Positions 1 through 5,010 of a stretch of DNA of 5,010 bases are shown in pieces. Origin of the DNA: Methanobacteriota archaeon. GTDB taxonomy: Archaea > Thermoplasmatota > Poseidoniia > Poseidoniales > Poseidoniaceae. Numbering within the stretch: position 1 is the stretch's first letter; every line of letters starts with the position of its first letter. The stretch covers positions 1 to 5,010 of the forward strand of contig JAPOHM010000122.1 of assembly GCA_029979405.1 (NCBI GenBank), read 5' to 3'. Below the pieces are notes generated by a model, which worked only from the letters and a program-made list of their open reading frames with translations, was not told the origin of the DNA and searched no databases. Position numbers and translations under genes: made by a program.

Positions 1-804
1 GCTAACATCGGTATCTCAATGGGAATCGCAGGTACAGATGTCGCTAAAGATGCATCAGATATGGTGCTGCAAGATGACAACTTCGCTAACATTGTTAACG
101 CTGTTGAGGAAGGTAGGAAAATATACACAAACATAAGGAATTTCGTGCGATATCAGGTATCAACTAACGTGGCTGCTGTTGCCTTATTATTACTCGCGAA
201 CGTGCTATTCCAGTGGCCACTTCCACTTACCCCAACCCAAATTTTGGTTATCAACATCCTAATGGATGGGCCTCCCGCTGTAGCATTGGGTGTAGAGAAA
301 ATGCATTCCAACGTAATGGATAGGCCGCCTAGACCAGTTGACGAATCGTTACCTAACATGAAAGATTTACTTTTGATATTCTACTTAGGCGGAATAATGG
401 TTCTAGGTACATTGATTGTGTATTATCTAGCCTTAGAAAACGGAACAGAAGAATATGCGAGGACAATGTGTTTCTGTGTGTTTATCTTCTTCCAATTGTT
501 CAATGTAATGAACTGTAGAAGTAATGAAGATAGTGTGTTTAAGTTAGGTCTGTTCTCTAACAGAGCTATATACCTAGCAATTACATTCTCCATTGGCTTA
601 TTACTCTTGGTGGTTCAAGGCGCAGATTGGACGATTCCATTGACATCATTCCAGGTAGGAGAATTACTGGCGACGACTCCACTTGAACAAAAGGACTGGT
701 TCATCATTGTTCTAGTTGCTAGCACGGTATTCATGGTTGAGGAATTCAGAAAATTATTGAGTTCAACTGGAGTCTTTAGCGTTAGAACTAGTAAGAGAGC
801 CTAA
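1..804 (+). CDS. P2-type Ca2+-transporting ATPase, C-terminal part (5' truncated)
   Basis: The reading frame is open from base 1, so the first in-frame ATG (base 19) is internal. The visible 267 residues begin just after where the family's GDGVNDAPAL hinge should lie, and run through IGISMGIAGTDVAK and ASDMVLQDDNF to a stop at 802-804. They cover the end of the P domain and membrane helices M5-M10 (approximate visible residues 51-71, 81-98, 122-143, 154-170, 189-207, 233-249). The phosphorylated Asp, the ATP-binding domain and M1-M4 are outside the window. Family knowledge: these pumps export Ca2+ or other cations at the cost of ATP. Aligned by eye to SERCA, M5 reads STNVAAV (Asn kept, site-I Glu replaced by Ala), M6 reads NILMDG (Asn and Asp kept, Thr replaced by Met), and M8 has Gln for Glu. 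This is the plasma-membrane Ca2+ ATPase pattern. There is no long calmodulin-binding tail. Family is sure; Ca2+ as the ion is an inference. Confidence 0.93.
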   Translation, partial: ANIGISMGIAGTDVAKDASDMVLQDDNFANIVNAVEEGRKIYTNIRNFVRYQVSTNVAAVALLLLANVLFQWPLPLTPTQILVINILMDGPPAVALGVEKMHSNVMDRPPRPVDESLPNMKDLLLIFYLGGIMVLGTLIVYYLALENGTEEYARTMCFCVFIFFQLFNVMNCRSNEDSVFKLGLFSNRAIYLAITFSIGLLLLVVQGADWTIPLTSFQVGELLATTPLEQKDWFIIVLVASTVFMVEEFRKLLSSTGVFSVRTSKRA

Positions 805-813
805 ACGTTAATT

Positions 814-823
814 CAAAAATAAT
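814..823 (+). promoter_or_regulatory. Possible TATA-like box upstream of mqnE
   Basis: The 36-base gap between the ATPase stop and the mqnE start holds an A-rich core (CAAAAATAAT) centred about 22 bases before the ATG. In archaea a TATA box usually sits about 26 bases before the transcript start, so this could drive a nearly leaderless mqnE-mqnA transcript, although the spacing is slightly short. The region is A+T-rich overall, so chance is a good alternative, as is read-through from the ATPase gene. A weak AGGA (831-834) lies 6 bases before the ATG and may serve as a poor ribosome binding site. Confidence 0.2.
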
Positions 824-840
824 CAGTTGCAGGACAACCC

Positions 841-2031
841 ATGGCAGCCGGAGAAATTGCTGATTGGCAAGACTCCCTCCGACAAAGGTTGGCTGCTGTA
901 GCTTGGCCAATAGAATTCCATGGAGTCGTTGAGAAACTGTCTGATGGAATTCCGCTTTCATTGCAAGATGGTGTGAGTTTATTCAACTCAAAAGATTTGA
1001 ACACCATAGCTTCACTCGCCAATCACGTTAAACAATCTAGGTTCGGCAAAAGCGCTTACTTCAACGTAAATGTACACATAAACCAGACCAACATCTGCAC
1101 ACTTGCATGCAAATTTTGTGCATTTCGTAGAGGACGCAGGGCAGCAGATGCATATCAAATGGAAATCGATGAGTACATTGAGGATCTACGGCAGTATTCT
1201 AAATTCGTTGACGAGGTACATTCAGTAGGTGGACTTCACCCTGAATGGGATGTAAATCATTACTCTGAGTTATTTAGAAGAGTCAAAAAAGAATTCCCTC
1301 ATATTCACATTAAGGCACTCACCGCAGTAGAGATAAAGCACATAGCAAGTCTGTCCAAGATATCAGTTCATGACACTCTTGAGATTCTCAAGAAATCAGG
1401 TTTAGGCTCACTGCCTGGAGGTGGTGCAGAGATTTTGGATGATGATATCCGAGAGATAATTTGCCGAGGAAAAGAATCATCCCAAGAATATCTAGACATT
1501 CACAAGACTGCTCACCTGCTAGGAATCCCAACAAATTGTACCATGTTGTTTGGCACTGTTGAGACAATAGAGCATCGCGTTAAGCACATGGTTCGACTTA
1601 GAGAATTACAAGAAGAAACAAATGGTTTCCAGTGTTTTGTACCTTATCCATTCCTTCCCGACGATTCGAGATTACCTGGAGCACAACTAGCAACAGGTAC
1701 AGAAATTCTACGAGTTGTAGCAATCTCTCGATTAATGTTGAACAATATACCTCACATCAAAGCCTACAGAATGAATTTTGGTGATAACATTACAGAATTA
1801 GCACTCCAGTTTGGTGCTGACGACATAGATGGTACTGTACAAAAAGAATCAATCATGCACTTAGCAGGCTCTACAGCCCCACTCGACCACGATAAGGCTA
1901 TGTTAGCAAAACTAGTTCACAACGCAGGATGCATCCCGGTCCAAAGGAACACAACTTATTCCGAGTTCACTGAATTTGTTACCCCAACAGAGCCGGTTAA
2001 GCGCAGACTTAGGATGGCAGTAGGTGATTGA
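841..2031 (+). CDS. mqnE: Aminofutalosine synthase MqnE (radical SAM)
   Basis: This 396-residue protein is slightly longer than the usual roughly 370-390 for MqnE. It catalyses the radical addition of the SAM-derived 5'-deoxyadenosyl group to 3-[(1-carboxyvinyl)oxy]benzoate, with loss of CO2, to give 6-amino-6-deoxyfutalosine in menaquinone synthesis. The [4Fe-4S] motif CTLACKFC supplies Cys86, Cys90 and Cys93. MqnE-type signatures follow: HSVGGLHPEW (127-136), HIKALTAVEI (156-165), LPGGGAEIL (191-199), EHRVKHMVRLRELQEET (244-260), NNIPHIKAY (301-309) and FGADDIDGTV (324-333). HIKALTAVEI and VGGLHP separate it from the sister enzyme MqnC, which I considered and set aside. Some positions differ from the MqnE I remember: FLPDD where HPEN/HPDN is usual, and KAYR where KAYW is usual. 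The ATG at 841 gives the expected N-terminal lead (VVEKLSDGIPLSLQDGVSLF) before the cluster motif. It is followed immediately by mqnA, which makes its substrate. Confidence 0.95.
   Translation: MAAGEIADWQDSLRQRLAAVAWPIEFHGVVEKLSDGIPLSLQDGVSLFNSKDLNTIASLANHVKQSRFGKSAYFNVNVHINQTNICTLACKFCAFRRGRRAADAYQMEIDEYIEDLRQYSKFVDEVHSVGGLHPEWDVNHYSELFRRVKKEFPHIHIKALTAVEIKHIASLSKISVHDTLEILKKSGLGSLPGGGAEILDDDIREIICRGKESSQEYLDIHKTAHLLGIPTNCTMLFGTVETIEHRVKHMVRLRELQEETNGFQCFVPYPFLPDDSRLPGAQLATGTEILRVVAISRLMLNNIPHIKAYRMNFGDNITELALQFGADDIDGTVQKESIMHLAGSTAPLDHDKAMLAKLVHNAGCIPVQRNTTYSEFTEFVTPTEPVKRRLRMAVGD
2022..2028 (+). promoter_or_regulatory. Ribosome binding site of mqnA inside the mqnE 3' end
   Basis: AGGTGAT is a 7-base match to the complement of the usual 3' end of 16S rRNA (ATCACCTCC). 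It lies within the last codons of mqnE, three bases before the ATG at 2032, so its AGG core sits at a normal 7-base distance. This fixes the mqnA start at 2032 and suggests translation coupled to termination at the mqnE stop (2029-2031). Confidence 0.7.
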
Positions 2032-2820
2032 ATGGCGTGGGAGAAAACAATCGGGCGAGTGTCATTCATAAATTGCGAGCCATTATTCCATGGGCTAGAG
2101 GATTCTTGGAACATTTTGCCAGCACCACCATCTTGGCTAACCGGTCACTTACTTAGGAAGGATTGCATTTTAGCCCCAATCCCTGCAGCAGACTATGCAA
2201 AGAATTCTGATAAACTGGTCTTAGTTCCAGACTTAGCAATTTCGAGCAAAGGAGAAGTAGGTAGCGTTCTTCTTTTCGGTGAAAAATCAATTGATGAGAT
2301 GAAAACAATCGCATTGCCATCGGATTCTGCAACATCCGTCACACTCCTACGATACCTAATATCAAAACGAGGTCTTTCACCAAAATATGTGGAGATGGGC
2401 CCTGATTTGCGTGGAATGCTAAATCGTTGTGATGGGTGTTTGCTTATTGGGGATAGAGCATTAGAATCTGCGAGAGAATTCCCAGAACTAGTAGTACTAG
2501 ATCTTGGTTTAGAATGGAAGAAAGTCAGTGGACACCCTATGGTGTTTGGAGTTTTTGCGGCCAGAAGAGATTCGGATATGAATAAAGTCAAACTCGCATA
2601 TGATGCTCTTATTGAACGCTTAATTAAGTTTGAAACTGACCCCAAAGTAAGAAAAGAAGTTATTCAGGTCAGTTCTCTAAAATCATCTCAAGATGCCTCT
2701 AGACTTGAGAGGTATTTCGGTGAAGTGATTAATCGAATTGAAGAAGAAGATATTGTAGGTCTTGAATCCTTTTTGACCTCTGCATGCAAAATGGAAAATC
2801 AAATCACTCTGGCTTGGTAA
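2032..2820 (+). CDS. mqnA: Chorismate dehydratase MqnA
   Basis: This 262-residue cytosolic protein has a periplasmic-binding-protein-like fold family but no signal peptide. MqnA removes water from chorismate to give 3-[(1-carboxyvinyl)oxy]benzoate, the first committed step of the futalosine pathway, whose product is the MqnE substrate. Family motifs seen in order: GRVSFINCEPL (8-18, with the conserved Asn14 of the VSYLN-type motif), LAPIPAADYA (47-56), LVPDLAISSKGEVGSVLLF (64-82), the LPSDSATSVTLLRYL stretch (95-109, the D-S-x-T-S pocket), LLIGDRAL (137-144) and DLGLEWKKVSGHPMVFGVF (157-175). The last normally reads EW..LTGLPFVFAVW; here Leu is replaced by His168 and Phe by Met170. MqnD shares the fold but not these motifs, so MqnA is preferred. 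It starts directly after the mqnE stop codon and ends directly against the stop codon of the convergent gene, so it is almost certainly co-transcribed with mqnE. Confidence 0.92.
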   Translation: MAWEKTIGRVSFINCEPLFHGLEDSWNILPAPPSWLTGHLLRKDCILAPIPAADYAKNSDKLVLVPDLAISSKGEVGSVLLFGEKSIDEMKTIALPSDSATSVTLLRYLISKRGLSPKYVEMGPDLRGMLNRCDGCLLIGDRALESAREFPELVVLDLGLEWKKVSGHPMVFGVFAARRDSDMNKVKLAYDALIERLIKFETDPKVRKEVIQVSSLKSSQDASRLERYFGEVINRIEEEDIVGLESFLTSACKMENQITLAW

Positions 2821-5010
2821 TCAATCTTCTGCGATGAAATCTTTAACCAAGTCTTTCTGTAGTTTTTCTTCATCCACCTTTTTCTCATAGATAGACTCAG
2901 TTGCAGGTTCATCAATGCTCTTCTTCACCGCCCTTCTTTTCTTGACTGGTTTTTCTGAAATCTCAGACTTTGCCTTGACTTTTCGAGTCTTAACTCTCGG
3001 TTCCTCATTGGAGCCAACTGATTCAATTTCTTCATTTGAATCATCGGCTGAAACCAATCTCTTTCTCTTAGTCTTCATGATAGGACCGCTTTTGTTGAGA
3101 TCTGTGGAACTGACCTTTCTCCTCTTTGTGACTTTTTGGGGCTCAGTGTCTACATTGGTAGTTGATTCTCTTTTCTGTCGATCTTTCCTAGTAACTTTTC
3201 TTTTCGCTGAATTTTCAACAGATTTAGGTTTAGTTGCAGATAAACTATCTTTAGAGTCTGTGTAAACACTCTGGGGTTTATCAAAAAATTCATCTTCTGA
3301 TTCGTCAATTTCATTTTCCTCATGGTCCTCTTCATCATCTATATTGAAATCAATTTCATTTTGTTTTCTAATCACCAATGTAAGAGCTCCTCCAATTATT
3401 GCTAGATATAGTAAAAATGCTACTGGATGAAGTGCATAATCTAGTAAACTATCTACGGCTGTAGGATTTTTTACAGAGACCTGATTGATGGTAATTGATG
3501 CGGTGGTTTCTCCATCATTCCACCACAGTGGTATCTTTTCAGTTTCAACACCATCTCCTCTGAAGGTTAGGGAAATTGGATGAGCTGGTGCCAACCAAGC
3601 AATTGAACCGTCTGTTGGCAATGTCTGCTCTTTCAAACTAATGTCGAGTGGAAGAGTAACCATTGTAGCATATTGGAATGTAGTTGTTATGGCAATCGTG
3701 ATTTGTGTTGTAGAATCACCATCACGAATTAATTCCATTCCACTTACAACATTACATCTTACAACAGCATCACCTAATTCACCACTAGAAATTTCAATCG
3801 TTTCCTTTAGTTGGTCAATAATATCTCCGTGATCCATGTTTTTACATATTGCATCTGCAAAAAGTTGGGTTTCGCTAGCACTGATTACTTGATCTCTAGC
3901 AATAGCATTACGGCTTAGATTTCTGATATTGCTTGAATCTTCAGTTGGCAGTGTAATGGAGTCTCTAACTACGAATTCCTCTCCTATGAAAATTTCAATG
4001 TTGCGAATTTTATCCAAGTCTGGATATCTTGAACATGGTGTTCCTTCAGGTGCATCACAACCAAAATCATCATCCCAGTCGTCGTTTACTCCGTCCCCAT
4101 CATCGTCAGGGTCAAGATTGTCGGGTACGTTGTCACCATCTAAATCAACTCCAGGAGAGTTATATCCAAACGGAATCAATTCACGTAGGTATACTGCAAT
4201 TTCCCCAGTACCTGCAGCAACGTAAAGTGATTGTAGTCGACTGGAACTATCCTCTAGCATTTCGATATCTTCTACAGTATGGAAGAAAGTTGTGTTTTGT
4301 ATCAGGTCAAATGTTTCGTAATTGTATGTATTTAGGCCATAAAAACTGTTACTTTCAACTGCGACATGCATTCGATTGCCATTTCCTGAAAAGATAATTT
4401 CCTTTCCACCATCTACAATCATCGAATGTTTTTCACTTCCACCGAAACCTCTGGAAGCAAAGTTGCCATTTACGCCCATAAATACAATGTCGTTACCATC
4501 TGGTGAGAATTTACAATCTAGCAATTCTTGACCAAACTCTCGATATGGACCCTGTCTTTGTCCCTGTAAATCCCATACGGCCCATCTTCCAGCTTCATCT
4601 CCTGTGAGTATATATTGTCCGTCAGAACGATAATCGATACATGTTACATCAACAACATGTACTTCTTGCAGAGTATTTTTTAGCGTAAGACTAGGAATTC
4701 TATATTGCTCAACATCACCATCATAACCCTGGGCTGCCAAAATTGTTCCATCAACACTCCAAGCAATATTCCTAAAACTATCATCGGCTTGTACGCTGCT
4801 TTCTAGGACTTGCATTTCATTTATGTCAATCAATCTTATCGACTCTTTCAGATGCACTGTAGACCTCTTATTAATTGCAAGCAAAGATCCGTTCGGGTTG
4901 AATTTCATTGCTGATATGTCTTCGTCAAAACTAATGCTACCAATTCTATCAAGGGTTGTTGTGTTGAAAAATAGTATATCTTTGCCATGATAAGAAGCAA
5001 GAATTGTCCC
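2821..5010 (-). CDS. Membrane-anchored WD40-like protein with Asp-rich Ca2+-type linker and charged tail (5' truncated)
   Basis: The frame is open to the window edge, so the Met codon at 4906-4908 is internal to a repeat (ISAMKFNPNG). At least 729 residues are visible (numbered from the edge). Residues 1 to about 280 hold WD40-like blades with turn glycines at 41, 88, 131, 172 and 211, spaced 39-47 apart (NPNG, SVDG, RSDG, SPDG, GNG), and one clear VWDL strand. Residues 289-315 form an Asp/Gly-rich linker of thrombospondin type 3 style, followed by a short two-Cys segment (Cys318, Cys326). Residues 330-515 are a beta-rich region I do not recognise. A single membrane helix spans 528-547 and is followed by Arg-Lys, and residues 548-729 form a low-complexity charged tail. 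By the positive-inside rule the propeller is outside the cell and the tail inside. The signal peptide would be upstream of the window. No enzymatic motif is visible. A receptor, adhesin or scaffold role is speculation. Confidence 0.88.
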   Translation of the reverse strand, partial: GTILASYHGKDILFFNTTTLDRIGSISFDEDISAMKFNPNGSLLAINKRSTVHLKESIRLIDINEMQVLESSVQADDSFRNIAWSVDGTILAAQGYDGDVEQYRIPSLTLKNTLQEVHVVDVTCIDYRSDGQYILTGDEAGRWAVWDLQGQRQGPYREFGQELLDCKFSPDGNDIVFMGVNGNFASRGFGGSEKHSMIVDGGKEIIFSGNGNRMHVAVESNSFYGLNTYNYETFDLIQNTTFFHTVEDIEMLEDSSSRLQSLYVAAGTGEIAVYLRELIPFGYNSPGVDLDGDNVPDNLDPDDDGDGVNDDWDDDFGCDAPEGTPCSRYPDLDKIRNIEIFIGEEFVVRDSITLPTEDSSNIRNLSRNAIARDQVISASETQLFADAICKNMDHGDIIDQLKETIEISSGELGDAVVRCNVVSGMELIRDGDSTTQITIAITTTFQYATMVTLPLDISLKEQTLPTDGSIAWLAPAHPISLTFRGDGVETEKIPLWWNDGETTASITINQVSVKNPTAVDSLLDYALHPVAFLLYLAIIGGALTLVIRKQNEIDFNIDDEEDHEENEIDESEDEFFDKPQSVYTDSKDSLSATKPKSVENSAKRKVTRKDRQKRESTTNVDTEPQKVTKRRKVSSTDLNKSGPIMKTKRKRLVSADDSNEEIESVGSNEEPRVKTRKVKAKSEISEKPVKKRRAVKKSIDEPATESIYEKKVDEEKLQKDLVKDFIAED
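2824..3369 (-). other. Region coding the cytoplasmic polyampholyte tail
   Basis: These 182 residues follow the membrane helix and look intrinsically disordered. First comes an acidic block (visible residues 554-574) with 14 Asp/Glu in 21. Then come five Lys/Arg patches at about 602-614, 626-634, 646-654, 672-682 and 689-698 (for example KRKVTRKDRQKR, TKRRKVS, KTKRKRLVS, KKRRAVKKS), separated by Ser/Glu/Asp-rich spacers. The last 20 or so residues (LQKDLVKDFIAED at the end) could form an amphipathic helix. The composition suggests binding to nucleic acid, ribosomes or acidic partners, but no domain is recognised. Confidence 0.75.
2863..2883 (+). terminator. Possible oligo-T termination zone for mqnE-mqnA
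   Basis: Two runs of five T (2863-2867 and 2879-2883) lie 43-63 bases past the mqnA stop. Archaeal RNA polymerase can terminate at oligo-T without a hairpin. They lie inside the coding region of the opposing gene, where Lys-rich codons produce T runs on the + strand anyway, so this is only a candidate. I saw no hairpin at the 2820/2821 junction. Confidence 0.22.
3370..3429 (-). other. Region coding the single transmembrane helix
   Basis: The encoded stretch HPVAFLLYLAIIGGALTLVI is about 20 residues long, strongly hydrophobic and has a GG in its centre. RKQ follows at once, marking the cytoplasmic side. It is the only clear membrane segment in the visible protein, which makes it type I-like if an N-terminal signal peptide exists beyond the window. 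Confidence 0.85.
4066..4146 (-). other. Region coding an Asp/Gly-rich Ca2+-binding type linker (TSP3-like)
   Basis: Residues 289-315 contain two overlapping DxDGDxxPDxxDxDxDGDGxxD units (DLDGDNVPDNLD, then DPDDDGDGVNDDWDD). Such repeats in thrombospondin type 3 and bacterial or archaeal surface proteins bind Ca2+ and stiffen the stalk between domains. Here the linker sits between the WD40-like region and the juxtamembrane region, consistent with an extracellular location. Ca2+ binding is inferred from the motif. Confidence 0.8.

Noticed and set aside
19..21. ATG as the start of the ATPase gene
   Set aside because: The preceding six codons (ANIGIS) belong to the conserved ATPase motif, and the catalytic domains must lie upstream.
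841..2031. MqnC (dehypoxanthine futalosine cyclase) or CofH as the identity of the radical SAM gene
   Set aside because: The VGGLHPEW, HIKALTAVEI and EHRVKHMVRLRELQ segments fit MqnE better than MqnC or CofH, and the neighbour mqnA makes the MqnE substrate.
2193..2645. 150-codon open frame on the - strand inside mqnA
   Set aside because: It overlaps a well-supported gene, its translation shows no recognisable motif, and it is explained as a shadow frame.
2920..3240. NLS-like KRRKV and KKRRAVKK motifs as evidence of a eukaryotic sequence
   Set aside because: Gene density, lack of introns, a Shine-Dalgarno site and mqnE/mqnA point to a prokaryote; Lys-rich low complexity is enough to create such motifs.
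2915..3265. 116-codon open frame on the + strand opposite the charged tail
   Set aside because: Its Leu/Phe/Ser-rich, membrane-like translation is what the complement of Lys/Glu-rich codons gives; there is no ribosome binding site or family likeness.
4029..4397. 122-codon open frame on the + strand opposite the linker region
   Set aside because: Its His/Gln/Arg-rich translation is the complement of the Asp-rich repeat; it is a shadow frame.
4906..4908. Met codon as the true start of the - strand WD40-like gene
   Set aside because: The frame stays open to base 5010 and the upstream residues (KDILFFNTTTLDRIGSISF) continue the repeat pattern, so the Met is internal and the gene is truncated by the window.

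Overview
The window is a compact, A+T-rich stretch with four protein-coding genes and almost no intergenic DNA. Three genes lie head-to-tail on the + strand and one long gene converges on them from the - strand. Both outer genes run off the window: the first lacks its 5' end at base 1, and the last lacks its 5' end at base 5010. I see no RNA genes, insertion sequences, CRISPR arrays or long DNA repeats.

Layout: (1) 1-804 (+) is the C-terminal membrane half of a P2-type cation-transporting (probably Ca2+) ATPase. (2) 841-2031 (+) is mqnE, aminofutalosine synthase. (3) 2032-2820 (+) is mqnA, chorismate dehydratase, which begins on the base after the mqnE stop codon. (4) 2821-5010 (-) encodes a large membrane-anchored protein. 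Its parts, in order, are a WD40-like beta-propeller, a Ca2+-binding type Asp/Gly-rich linker, a beta-rich juxtamembrane region, one transmembrane helix and a long charged Lys/Arg/Glu/Ser-rich tail. Its stop codon abuts that of mqnA with no spacer.

How the genes work together: MqnA dehydrates chorismate to 3-[(1-carboxyvinyl)oxy]benzoate. MqnE joins that product to the 5'-deoxyadenosyl group of SAM, giving aminofutalosine. These are the first two committed steps of the futalosine route to menaquinone, so the host probably makes menaquinone. The later steps (futalosine/aminofutalosine hydrolase, MqnC, MqnD, prenylation) are not in the window. The ATPase and the WD40 protein have no evident role in the pathway.

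Organism: dense intronless genes, a GGTGAT-type ribosome binding site and a bacterial/archaeal menaquinone route indicate a prokaryote. A surface protein combining a WD40-like region, an Asp-rich DxDGDxxPD linker, one membrane anchor and a charged tail, together with low G+C and a PMCA-like Ca2+ ATPase, makes me favour a marine Thermoplasmatota archaeon (Marine Group II/III, Poseidoniales-like). This is an inference from gene style, not a marker-gene result; a bacterium is not excluded.
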